Below, piece by piece: positions 55,249-63,793 of a stretch of 64,000 bases of DNA. The stretch lies in assembly GCF_009296185.1 (NCBI RefSeq), contig NZ_WBJR01000003.1, positions 124,001 to 188,000 of the forward strand. Reading direction: 5' to 3'. The stretch is from Hydrogenovibrio sp. JE_KL2 (lineage in GTDB: Bacteria > Pseudomonadota > Gammaproteobacteria > Thiomicrospirales > Thiomicrospiraceae). The notes under the pieces are model-generated. The model was not told where the DNA came from and did no database searches. It saw only the letters and a program-made list of their open reading frames with translations. The position numbers were made by a program, and so were the translations under genes. How positions within the stretch are numbered: position 1 is the stretch's first letter; every line of letters begins with the position of its first letter.

Positions 55249-58200
55249 ATGTCAGAACAACAAAAAATTGAACAAACCCATAGCGGTACGCCGGAAAACG
55301 AAGCGCCGCTAAACATGGCAGGGAAACTTGCCAAGATGTTTATTCACTCAAAAATCACAATGATGATTATGATCGCTATTATGTTGGCGGGGGTATTGGC
55401 ATACTTGATTACCCCGAGAGAATATAACCCTCAAATCGTGGTTCCTGCCGCCAATATCATTGTGCCGAAAGGGGGTGCTACGCCTGAAGAAGTACAAAAT
55501 ATGGTCGTCAAGCCGTTGGAGACGATTTTAAGTGCTTTGCCAGGGGTAGATCATACTTTCGGTTATGCCAGTGAAGATTATGGCGTGGTGACGGTACAGT
55601 TTAAGGTTGGCGAAAACCAAGTAGAGAGCTTGGTAAAATTGTACAACCAGATCATGCAGAACATGGATAAGATGCCGCCGGATACCCAGCAGCCGATTAT
55701 CAAACCAATCAATGTTGATGATGTGCCGATTATGACATTGGCAATCACATCTAATGATTTGTCAGGTTACGACCTGCGCGATGTGTCGTTGAAGTTGATT
55801 GAAAACCTTCGCAATATTCCTGGGGTGTCTTTCACTAATGTTGTTGGCGGAAAAACCCGCGCCATTAATGTGCTACTGGATGCGCAAAAGATTTCATTAA
55901 CTGGGCTGTCTCTTGAACAAATCAGCAAAATGTTGACGGGTAATAACGTTTCATTACCTGTAGGAAATCTTGTTAACAACAATAAAACCTATCCAGTCAG
56001 AGTGAACGGTTATCTTGGTAATGCTCAACAAGTGGGTAATATCATTATCGGTATTGTCAAAGGGCAACCTATTTATTTGAAGGATATTGCCAAAATTACC
56101 GACGGCCCGATGGAGACGGATACGGATACTCGTATCGGTTACGGTATGGCATCACCTAAGTATGCGAATGTCGAAAAACCTGCGGTCACCATTACCATTG
56201 CTAAAAAACCGGGAACCAATGCGGTAACCGTGGCGGATGCAGTGCAAGCCAAACTTGCCGAGCTTAAGAAAAGTGTATTGCCAGCGAACGTTCATGTTGA
56301 TATCACTCGAGATGATGGTAAAAAAGCGAATGCGGCTGTTAACTTGTTGATGGAACATTTAGCGATTGCGGTAGGTTCCGTGGTGGTGATTTTGATTATT
56401 TTCTTGGGGTGGCGCGAAGCGGGTATCGTTACCCTGACTGTGCCTTTGATTCTGTTTGTGGTGTTGTTTGTCGGTTATGTTTCAGGGCAGACCATTAACC
56501 GTATTACGTTGTTCGCATTGATTCTATCTTTGGGGTTGCTGGTGGATGCCGCCATCGTGGTTATAGAGAACATTCACCGGCATATCCATCATGGCTTTGA
56601 TCCGAAGGAGTTTGATCAGGTTTTGATTCGTGCCACCAATGAAATCGGAAACCCGACCAACGTTGCAACTTTTGCGGTAATTTTGGCTTTCATTCCAATG
56701 TTGTTCGTAACCGGGATGATGGGGCCGTTCATGGCACCAATTCCGTTTAATGTGCCGGTGGCGATGATTGCTTCTTTGGTGATTGCCTATATTTTGGTGC
56801 CTTATGCCTCCTACCGTTTTCTAGGAAAGAGTGCTATTGCCAATATGAAGGCACGTCTTAGTACTGAAGCACACCACGTGCAGGAAGAAGACTGGATGCA
56901 AAAGCTTTATGGTAAGACGATTGTTCCTTTATTGGATAGTCGTACCAAGCGTAATGTATTCTTGGCTGCTGTTTTGGTGTCGTTAATTGCCGCGATGATA
57001 CAGCCCGCATTACAGTTCATTCGCTCGGATGGCATGAATCATCCGCTTCATGCCGGTGGTGTCGAAGTGAAGATGTTGCCTTATGACAATACCAGTACTT
57101 TCCTTGTGCAAGTGGATATGCCGGAAGGTACGGCACTTGAGGCGACGGATGTGGTGGTGCGTCGTGTCGGTGAAGTTTTGAGACATACACCTTTTGTGAC
57201 AAATTACAGTGTCTATCTTGGTGAGCATGCACCTATTGATTTTGCTGCGTTGGTTCGTGGTGACTTGATCAAGAAGGGCGCTAACTTTGCGCAGATTCGT
57301 GTGAATCTGGTGAATAAGCATGACCGTGATAAATCGTCACATGAGATTGTTCAGTCTTTCAATAAGGCATTGAAATCTGTTCGAATCAGCTTCCCTTCGG
57401 CGAATATCAAAATTTATGAAACGCCTCCAGGGCCACCGGTGACGACACAAATTTTGGCAGAGCTTTATGGGCCTGATTACGATAAGTTGCGCGAAGCGGC
57501 GAAAGAAATCAACGCCAAAATGCATCAGGTTTACGGCATGATTAATATTGATGACACAGTGACAGCGACCACGCAAAGCTATCAAATCAATATAGATCGT
57601 ACCCAAGCCAACCTGTTGGGCGTTGTTCCCGCGAAGGTTTCGAAGATGCTGCGTGATTATATCAATGGGTTCGAGCTAGGCTATATGCACTTGGATAATG
57701 TGCGTGAACCTGTGAATATCATTGTACGTTTGCCTCGTTCGGAAAGAACTGTTCCGCAGCAATTGCTGTCACTGATGGTGACTTCTCGTTCTGGGCAATC
57801 GGTTCCGATTTCGGCATTTGCGACGATTAAAAAAGTTGAGAAAGCCAAACCCATCATGGGAAGAGATCAGCATCAAATGGTGATGGTCGGCGGCGAGTTG
57901 TTAAGATCCAGCCCAGTTTATGCAGTTTTGACGCTGGATAAAATGCTGGATGGCGTTAAGTTGCCTGGTTCCGGCGTGACTTTCCATACTGGAAACCTTG
58001 GTTTTATCAACGCCCAGCCAAAAGATGTGATGACTTACAGCCTATTGTGGGGCGGTGAGATGCGTTTGACGCTAGATGTGTTCCGAGATATGGGAAGTGC
58101 ATTTATCGTGGCGCTGATCTTTATTTATTTGGTTTTAGTAGGTTATTACCGCTCATTTATGATGCCGGTGATCGTTATGGGAGCGATTCCGTTAACCATG

Positions 58201-58599
58201 ATTGGTGTTTTCCCAGGGCACTGGCTGACAGGTCAGGCGTTTACGGCGACTTCAATGATCGGGGTCATTGCCCTTGCCGGGATAGTGGTGCGGAACTCCT
58301 TGTTGTTGATTGACTTTATACTTGAATACCGTCGAGAAGGTTATAGTCTTCATGATGCGGTTATTCAAGCTGGTAAGGTGCGTTTCAGACCGATCCTGTT
58401 GACAGCATTAGCGATTATGTTCGGTTCCATGATTATGATTACCGATCCGGTATTTGGTGGATTGGCGGTTTCGTTGATTTTTGGGACGCTGTCTTCGACC
58501 GTATTGACCTTGCTGGTGATTCCATTGCTGTACTTTATCTGGCAATGGCACAGTGGCGTGAAGTACACAGAAGGTGGTTTGCCGCGCCCTCAAAAATAA
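55249..58599 (+). CDS. RND efflux transporter permease
   Basis: A 1116-residue inner-membrane proton-driven pump, longer than the usual ~1040. Twelve helices and two large periplasmic loops are visible. Helix 4 carries LLVDAAIVVIENI near residue 431: the AcrB-type Asp-Asp pair is Asp-Ala here, as in CusA-type pumps. A cytosolic N-terminal extension of about 35 residues precedes helix 1. It lies 14 bases after the MFP gene, completing the tripartite pump. Metal ion or drug substrate cannot be decided. Confidence 0.92.
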   Translation: MSEQQKIEQTHSGTPENEAPLNMAGKLAKMFIHSKITMMIMIAIMLAGVLAYLITPREYNPQIVVPAANIIVPKGGATPEEVQNMVVKPLETILSALPGVDHTFGYASEDYGVVTVQFKVGENQVESLVKLYNQIMQNMDKMPPDTQQPIIKPINVDDVPIMTLAITSNDLSGYDLRDVSLKLIENLRNIPGVSFTNVVGGKTRAINVLLDAQKISLTGLSLEQISKMLTGNNVSLPVGNLVNNNKTYPVRVNGYLGNAQQVGNIIIGIVKGQPIYLKDIAKITDGPMETDTDTRIGYGMASPKYANVEKPAVTITIAKKPGTNAVTVADAVQAKLAELKKSVLPANVHVDITRDDGKKANAAVNLLMEHLAIAVGSVVVILIIFLGWREAGIVTLTVPLILFVVLFVGYVSGQTINRITLFALILSLGLLVDAAIVVIENIHRHIHHGFDPKEFDQVLIRATNEIGNPTNVATFAVILAFIPMLFVTGMMGPFMAPIPFNVPVAMIASLVIAYILVPYASYRFLGKSAIANMKARLSTEAHHVQEEDWMQKLYGKTIVPLLDSRTKRNVFLAAVLVSLIAAMIQPALQFIRSDGMNHPLHAGGVEVKMLPYDNTSTFLVQVDMPEGTALEATDVVVRRVGEVLRHTPFVTNYSVYLGEHAPIDFAALVRGDLIKKGANFAQIRVNLVNKHDRDKSSHEIVQSFNKALKSVRISFPSANIKIYETPPGPPVTTQILAELYGPDYDKLREAAKEINAKMHQVYGMINIDDTVTATTQSYQINIDRTQANLLGVVPAKVSKMLRDYINGFELGYMHLDNVREPVNIIVRLPRSERTVPQQLLSLMVTSRSGQSVPISAFATIKKVEKAKPIMGRDQHQMVMVGGELLRSSPVYAVLTLDKMLDGVKLPGSGVTFHTGNLGFINAQPKDVMTYSLLWGGEMRLTLDVFRDMGSAFIVALIFIYLVLVGYYRSFMMPVIVMGAIPLTMIGVFPGHWLTGQAFTATSMIGVIALAGIVVRNSLLLIDFILEYRREGYSLHDAVIQAGKVRFRPILLTALAIMFGSMIMITDPVFGGLAVSLIFGTLSSTVLTLLVIPLLYFIWQWHSGVKYTEGGLPRPQK

Positions 58600-58620
58600 A
58601 CAGTAAGCACTGTTTGAAAC

Positions 58621-58656
58621 AAAAAAGCCCGTCACCATTTGGTAGCGGGCTTTTTT
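58621..58656 (+). terminator. Intrinsic terminator of the efflux operon
   Basis: GCCCG / CGGGC with inner ACCA/TGGT, preceded by six A and followed by six T, 20 bases after the RND stop. Confidence 0.88.
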
Positions 58657-58684
58657 ATTGGCATTTTTTAATCTACTCAATCTA

Positions 58685-58703
58685 CCCCAACCTGGTAGAT
58701 TTT
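58685..58703 (+). repeat. 19-mer dispersed repeat, single copy
   Basis: CCCCAACCTGGTAGATTTT, T-variant, between the convergent RND and CobW-type genes, seven bases from the CobW stop codon. Confidence 0.9.
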
Positions 58704-58709
58704 CTTACA

Positions 58710-59765
58710 TTAACGGAACTTGATGGCGGAGTCGAGTGCACGTTCGAAAGCATGAAAGTCAAACATGGCGTCTTCGGTGAGTAACAATTCTATTCGGCTA
58801 TCTTTTCGGTAAGCAATGATTTCCCTTGTGGCGGTTTGAGAGACGTATTGGAATAGCATGCGTGGGTTGCCGACACGGAAAATCCCTTTTGCTCTCAGAA
58901 CGGTAGGGGTGTGTTGAAACTGTTCGAATAAATCAAAAATCTTTTTCCAGTCAAACACTAAGCTGGCATCAAATATCCACCCAATCGATTGAGCGTGCGG
59001 GCTTTTTTGGTAAGCACGTTCAATCACGCCTTCTATAGTGAGAGGCTCAAAAGGGAGGGTGTGAATTGATGGAGCCGCGTTTTCAATCATTAGTGGGTAA
59101 TTGTTTGGGCTTTCAGTTTGTAAGGAAAAGCGAAAGTGTTCCGAAATGAAATGCTCGCCGTAGATTTCGGCAATATCCACTTCGGCATTCTTGGTTTTCA
59201 GTATGCTACGTTTGCTGGGGAAGATATGGTCACGGCAATATGCCTCTAAAGCGTCTGTTCGAGAGTCTTCAGCTAAATCTGTTTTATTCAACAGGATAAT
59301 GTCTGCCATGTTCAATAGGCTTTGAAAAATAGCTTTGTCGTGAAGGTCCTCTGGCGTAATGCGGCTGGCATCAAACACTGAGAAAAGGGTTTGGATGTCG
59401 AAAAGAGGTGCGCACTCTACTGAGTTGAGTACATCTACCACGGTTTCAGGTTCGCCTAGGCCTGTCGGTTCGATAATCAAGCGATCCGGGCGGTACTTTT
59501 TGGCGATGTCCACCAAGTTTTGTTTCAGCTCCCCTTTAGCAGTACAGCAAATACAGCCACCGGGAATTTCATGTGTGGACACCTTGGCATCGGCAAGGCT
59601 TTCTGGTGCGAGAATGGCTCCGTCTATGCCCACAACGCCGAATTCATTGATTAGGAGTGCCCAGCGTTCTTCTGGTGGTTTTTGTGACACTAAGTGGCGA
59701 ATCAAGGTGGTTTTTCCCGATCCCAAAGCGCCCGAAATCAAGTTGACGGCAATGCGAGGCTTCAT
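58710..59765 (-). CDS. CobW/COG0523 family G3E GTPase
   Basis: A 351-residue metal-chaperone-like GTPase. P-loop GALGSGKTTLIRHL near residue 12-25, family metal motif GGCICCTAKGEL (CxCC), IIEPTGLGEPETV and NKTDLAEDS, then a C-terminal CobW_C-type domain. Substrate metal (zinc, cobalt or other) is not readable. It is followed on the same strand by nothing close; upstream the GGDEF/EAL gene ends nine bases away, so the two could be co-transcribed. Confidence 0.92.
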   Translation of the reverse strand: MKPRIAVNLISGALGSGKTTLIRHLVSQKPPEERWALLINEFGVVGIDGAILAPESLADAKVSTHEIPGGCICCTAKGELKQNLVDIAKKYRPDRLIIEPTGLGEPETVVDVLNSVECAPLFDIQTLFSVFDASRITPEDLHDKAIFQSLLNMADIILLNKTDLAEDSRTDALEAYCRDHIFPSKRSILKTKNAEVDIAEIYGEHFISEHFRFSLQTESPNNYPLMIENAAPSIHTLPFEPLTIEGVIERAYQKSPHAQSIGWIFDASLVFDWKKIFDLFEQFQHTPTVLRAKGIFRVGNPRMLFQYVSQTATREIIAYRKDSRIELLLTEDAMFDFHAFERALDSAIKFR

Positions 59766-59774
59766 CGTGTCTGT

Positions 59775-62700
59775 TTAGCTGAGAGTTCGTCTTTGGTTGT
59801 TCAAAGCATATTCAATGAAGTCATTGAATGGCAGGGGTTGGCTATAGTAGAAACCTTGTACTTCCTGACAGTTTAATTGCTCCAGCATTTCTTTTTGCGT
59901 AAGGGTTTCTACCCCTTCGGCAATAGAACGAATATTCATGGCGTTAGCCATTTCGATAATGGAACGAACGATTGCGAGGTCTTTGGGCTTGTCAATATCA
60001 TCAATGAAGGATTTATCGATCTTCAATTTATTGACCGGAAAATGTTTGATGTAAGCCAAAGATGAATAGCCTGTGCCGAAGTCGTCAATCGCGATTTTGG
60101 TACCATGCTTGGAAAGCTTTTCTAAAATCTCGGTGACAGCAGTGTGATTTTCCATCAGGATGCTTTCAGTTACTTCCAGCTCCAGACACTCTGGGAGGCA
60201 GTTATTTCGTTTGATGGCATCTTCTATAAAATCTGCCAGGTTGGGGTCTTTGAACTGCAATGCAGATAAGTTCACGGCGATGAGTAATGGCTGTTCAAAC
60301 TGCTCCTGGAAAGGTTGAACGTCTGAAAGCGCTTGCTGGATGAGCCACTGCCCTAGAGGGATGATTAAATTTGAGCTTTCTAGTGTTGGGATGAACTCAA
60401 GTGGTGGAATCAGAGAGCCATCCTCTTTTTGCCAACGAACCAATACTTCCGCACCAATGACTCTTCCTGTTTTGAGTTCTACCTGCGGTTGATAATAAAG
60501 TACGAATTCTTCTTTTTCCAAAGCGCGTGCTAAGTCAATTTCAAGGTTGCGCTCTTGAATGGCTCGCTCTTGCATTTCTCTTTGATAGAACTCAAAGTTG
60601 TTCTGGTCATTTTTTCGAGCACGGTTAAGCGCAGTGAGTGCCTGTTGGATAATTTCTTCCGGCGTATTTTGACTCTTAGTGTCGAAAAGCGTGACACCTA
60701 GTGAGATTTGGATGTTTATTTGTTCGTTAGCCAGTTGGAATGGCAGTTCAAAACGCTGATTAATCGCATTCATCGTATGATTGACTTGTTGATTGAGGCT
60801 GACCGTTTTACTGTTGTTGAGCTGGCATAAGATGGTGAACTCATCACTACCGATGCGGCTGATAGAGGTATTGATGGAATCTTTGAGTTGAATATTTTTT
60901 AAGCGATTTGCTGTCTCAATCAGGATTTCGTCGCCTGCCAAGTGTCCTAGCGTTTCATTCAGAGTCTTGAAGCGCTTGATGTTTACAATGACCAATATGA
61001 CGTTAAAGGAAACGTTGGCTTGCTGTTCTTGCTGTAGGAACTGTTCGATTTTCTGCTTAAGGAATGAACGGTTCGCCAACCCGGTTAGATCATCATGGTT
61101 TTTTAAGTACGAAATTTCGGACTCTGCTTGCTTGCTTTGCGTGATGTCTATGCGATGCAGAATATAGTTTGTGATTCTCTGGTGCTCGTCAAAAACAGCG
61201 GTGATTGTCTGGTAAATTTGAAACTCGCTGCCATCTTTACGTCGGCTCCAAGTTTCACCATTCCAGCGACCCGTTTTATTGACAGTTGTCCAGATGTCAT
61301 CGTAAAAAGAAACCGGGTGTTTGCTTGATCTAAGCATATCGGGGCGTTGACCCAAAACCTCACTTTCGGTATAGCCGGTCATTTCCGTGAATGCTTGGTT
61401 TGTTTTTAGAATCCTAACATCTTTATCGGTAATGATAATGGACTCTTGAGATTCGAATGCAATCGCAGAAATATTCTGAGAAGTTTGGTGAGCCTGTTCC
61501 GCCTCTCTAAATCTTAAGCGTTCAAGCGCCAGTCCGACTTCATCAATCAGTTCCTGAATGATTTTAACGATTTTTTCATTGAAAAAACGAGGTTTGAGGG
61601 CATAGAAAACAATGACAGCTTCCACTTCCGTACCACGCATAATTGGAAATGCCGCTAGAGAATGAACGCCCCATTTCATGGCTTCATTAAACCAAGGTTT
61701 TGAGGTTTCGGTTAGTGAATAGTCATTTTGAATGACCGCATTTTTTTTGCGGTAGGCAATACCCACAGCGCCTTGACCCTCAGGAAGTGTTGGGTCAACT
61801 GAAACCTGGATGTTGCCCAAAATATCTTGGCCAATGCCTGACATGGCGATAGGTTCTACCCAGTTGCTATTGGGCTGTTTTACCGCAACCCAGCATGATG
61901 GAATTTGGATATAGCGAATAATGATGTCGGTAATCGCTTGGTAGATTTCTTCTTTAGTTGCCAAAGCTGAAGCAGCATGGTTGGCTTCACTTAAGGCATG
62001 GTAAATGTTCTTTTGTTGTTCTAGGTCCTCGAGGGTTTGGATTAAGTTTTTATTCACATGGAACAGTCTGTACAAGGATAAGGAAATAAAAGTCAGGAAC
62101 AACAAGCTGATGATGACTAATGTCAGGTTGTACCAGAAGCTCAGTTCAACATCTTGGCTGGTTTTAGTCTGGTAAAGTGCATGAATATTTAAAATATTTT
62201 CTTTAAGTGGCAGGTTAATAATCTGATGGTAAACGCCAGACAGTCTTTGCTGTAGATCAATGAGTTGTCTGCTTTGGAAGATTAAAGGTTTGCAGGCATC
62301 GATGGTAACCGTATTTTCAAATCTGTTTGTAATGTTTTCAAAATGATCAATAGTGCCTGTTTTGACAGACAATAAGGATAACTGGTTGGCATGAATTAGA
62401 TCCGACAAGGCAATACGCTGAGCATTGGTGCTTAAATGACTCTGGCATTGCTCAAGCTCTTTTTGGAATTGAATGCGGCTTTGAGAAATTTGATGGAATA
62501 AAGGATTGAACTCTGACATCAAGCTTTTGAGTGTGCTGACAGTTTGTTCCAGTTTAAAAAGTGAATTGTTGAGTTGTGGGGTGTCATGGTCGTATGACTG
62601 AATTTCTGTGAGAAGCCTTTGAATGTTTTGCGCGTGCTTTGTGAGAGCCTGTGAGTTAAGTCTATGATCTTCAGAAAAGAAAATAACCGACTTTGAGAAA

Positions 62701-62885
62701 TCGATTTCTTCGCCAATTAGTTCAATAGCGTTGTTAAGGATTAAATCTCTGTGTTTGATTTGGTTTGTTTTGTGAAAAAGGAAAGTTGCCAGCGTCAATA
62801 ATGAAATGGCAAAAATCAGAATAAAGTATTTTCCATATTTGATAAAACGGTCGTTATAGAGTTTTTTCTTTTGGCTTAGTATCAT
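59775..62885 (-). CDS. GAF-PAS-GGDEF-EAL cyclic-di-GMP signalling protein
   Basis: A 1036-residue membrane sensor. Hydrophobic helices at about 14-37 and 245-270 bracket a periplasmic region. GAF-like domain about 290-460, PAS about 470-590, GGDEF about 600-765, EAL about 785-1030. The GGDEF site reads IGSDEF (second Gly to Ser) with no RxxD site. The EAL site reads AEVLVRW (EVL), with LEVTES and IDDFGTGYSS intact. It is therefore most likely a phosphodiesterase or receptor rather than a cyclase. Contains a 19-mer copy (60228-60246) as PNLADF. Confidence 0.92.
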   Translation of the reverse strand: MILSQKKKLYNDRFIKYGKYFILIFAISLLTLATFLFHKTNQIKHRDLILNNAIELIGEEIDFSKSVIFFSEDHRLNSQALTKHAQNIQRLLTEIQSYDHDTPQLNNSLFKLEQTVSTLKSLMSEFNPLFHQISQSRIQFQKELEQCQSHLSTNAQRIALSDLIHANQLSLLSVKTGTIDHFENITNRFENTVTIDACKPLIFQSRQLIDLQQRLSGVYHQIINLPLKENILNIHALYQTKTSQDVELSFWYNLTLVIISLLFLTFISLSLYRLFHVNKNLIQTLEDLEQQKNIYHALSEANHAASALATKEEIYQAITDIIIRYIQIPSCWVAVKQPNSNWVEPIAMSGIGQDILGNIQVSVDPTLPEGQGAVGIAYRKKNAVIQNDYSLTETSKPWFNEAMKWGVHSLAAFPIMRGTEVEAVIVFYALKPRFFNEKIVKIIQELIDEVGLALERLRFREAEQAHQTSQNISAIAFESQESIIITDKDVRILKTNQAFTEMTGYTESEVLGQRPDMLRSSKHPVSFYDDIWTTVNKTGRWNGETWSRRKDGSEFQIYQTITAVFDEHQRITNYILHRIDITQSKQAESEISYLKNHDDLTGLANRSFLKQKIEQFLQQEQQANVSFNVILVIVNIKRFKTLNETLGHLAGDEILIETANRLKNIQLKDSINTSISRIGSDEFTILCQLNNSKTVSLNQQVNHTMNAINQRFELPFQLANEQINIQISLGVTLFDTKSQNTPEEIIQQALTALNRARKNDQNNFEFYQREMQERAIQERNLEIDLARALEKEEFVLYYQPQVELKTGRVIGAEVLVRWQKEDGSLIPPLEFIPTLESSNLIIPLGQWLIQQALSDVQPFQEQFEQPLLIAVNLSALQFKDPNLADFIEDAIKRNNCLPECLELEVTESILMENHTAVTEILEKLSKHGTKIAIDDFGTGYSSLAYIKHFPVNKLKIDKSFIDDIDKPKDLAIVRSIIEMANAMNIRSIAEGVETLTQKEMLEQLNCQEVQGFYYSQPLPFNDFIEYALNNQRRTLS
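60228..60246 (-). repeat. 19-mer copy inside the EAL domain
   Basis: Exact AAAATCTGCCAGGTTGGGG within the EAL coding sequence. On the coding strand it reads CCC-AAC-CTG-GCA-GAT-TTT (Pro-Asn-Leu-Ala-Asp-Phe), in the same frame as the purD copy. Confidence 0.9.
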
Positions 62886-63262
62886 GCACTACTCGGTGTT
62901 GACGATAATGTCGCGGTATGGAAATCGACGGTGTCTCTTTGTTTACGTAATGTGGCTCACATTTTCATTAATTTTTAGTGGAATTGCAAATTCCTTTCTT
63001 TTTAAAAGGTAATTGAATTGTGCCTTTACCTTGGAATAGTGAAAATATTGTGACCTGATAGCTATGTTAAGCATAAATCCGAGCGATGCAAGTATCCTTT
63101 TATATTTGCAACAATAATTTAATTGGCATTCAAAAGACAACTCAAGAGCAGCAACCGAAGAGATTGCTGTGTGAGGTTTGAAAAGTTTTTCAAACCTCTG
63201 ACGAGTTTTTATTTAGTCTTTATAATAGTTGTGTACTGATCTTGAATAAAAAAGGAAAGGTT
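62886..63262. other. Intergenic region with hairpin and modE-type promoter
   Basis: A 377-base gap with no convincing gene. A strong hairpin GAGGTTTGAAAA / TTTTCAAACCTC (63173-63198) is followed by CTGACG (63198-63203), 17 bases and TATAAT (63221-63226), a good promoter for the ModE-like gene. The hairpin could be a regulator's binding site or a terminator. Confidence 0.55.
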
Positions 63263-63613
63263 ATGCCGGGAGAACGTTATTCGAATAACATTTCAGCAAG
63301 GTTTTGGTTGACTGGAAAGGATGACGCCTATGTGGGAATTGGAAGAATAACCTTACTGGAAAAAATTCAGCAACTGGGTTCAATTAATGCCGCGGCTAAA
63401 GATATGCAGATGTCATATAAAAAAGCATGGCGGCTTATTGAGGAGATGAATCAATTTTTTGATGAGCCATTAGTCGTTAAAGAGCAAGGCGGTAAGTCTG
63501 GTGGTGGTACGCAGTTGACTGAAAAAGGCAAGAATTTAGTCAAAGAATTTCGAAGAATCGAAAAAGGCTTGGTCGCGTTTTTGCAGAAAGAATCTTCACA
63601 ATGTTCATTTTAG
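63263..63613 (+). CDS. ModE-like winged-helix regulator (N-terminal domain only)
   Basis: A 116-residue protein resembling the DNA-binding domain of ModE, the molybdate-responsive regulator: RITLLEKIQQLGSINAAAKDMQMSYKKAWRLIEEMN is the typical HTH block. The two C-terminal molybdate-binding (MOP) domains of full ModE are absent. Start 63263 chosen for AAGGA six bases upstream; a TTG at 63242 has no site. A small AT-rich hairpin (63612-63632) follows the stop. No molybdenum genes are adjacent, so its target is uncertain. Confidence 0.88.
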   Translation: MPGERYSNNISARFWLTGKDDAYVGIGRITLLEKIQQLGSINAAAKDMQMSYKKAWRLIEEMNQFFDEPLVVKEQGGKSGGGTQLTEKGKNLVKEFRRIEKGLVAFLQKESSQCSF

Positions 63614-63657
63614 ATTTAAAAAACTTAAATCTTTAATGAAATCAAACGAATTACAGC

Positions 63658-63685
63658 TTGACATTGTCTCAATAATCCATAAAAT
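63658..63685 (+). promoter_or_regulatory. Promoter of rplM
   Basis: Perfect TTGACA (63658-63663), 16-base spacer, TAAAAT (63680-63685). The predicted start is about 63692, leaving a leader of about 100 bases. Confidence 0.7.
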
Positions 63686-63731
63686 TCCACTTCTTTAATC
63701 CTTACCCTTATTGCCCGTTAAACAGTAAGTG

Positions 63732-63762
63732 TCTCGTTGAGGTGAAAACCTTGACGGTTAAT
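63732..63762 (+). promoter_or_regulatory. Leader hairpin upstream of rplM
   Basis: GTTGAGGT-GAAA-ACCTTGAC pairs over eight bases with a GAAA tetraloop within the rplM leader. L13 autoregulates its mRNA in E. coli; whether this hairpin is the target here is inference. Confidence 0.35.
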
Positions 63763-63793
63763 TTGGATTACAATCATATTTTAGGACAAAGTT

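Noticed and set aside
62943-63140. Small minus-strand ORF of 65 residues
   Set aside because: No ribosome-binding site, AT-rich composition and no recognisable features; it is likely chance.
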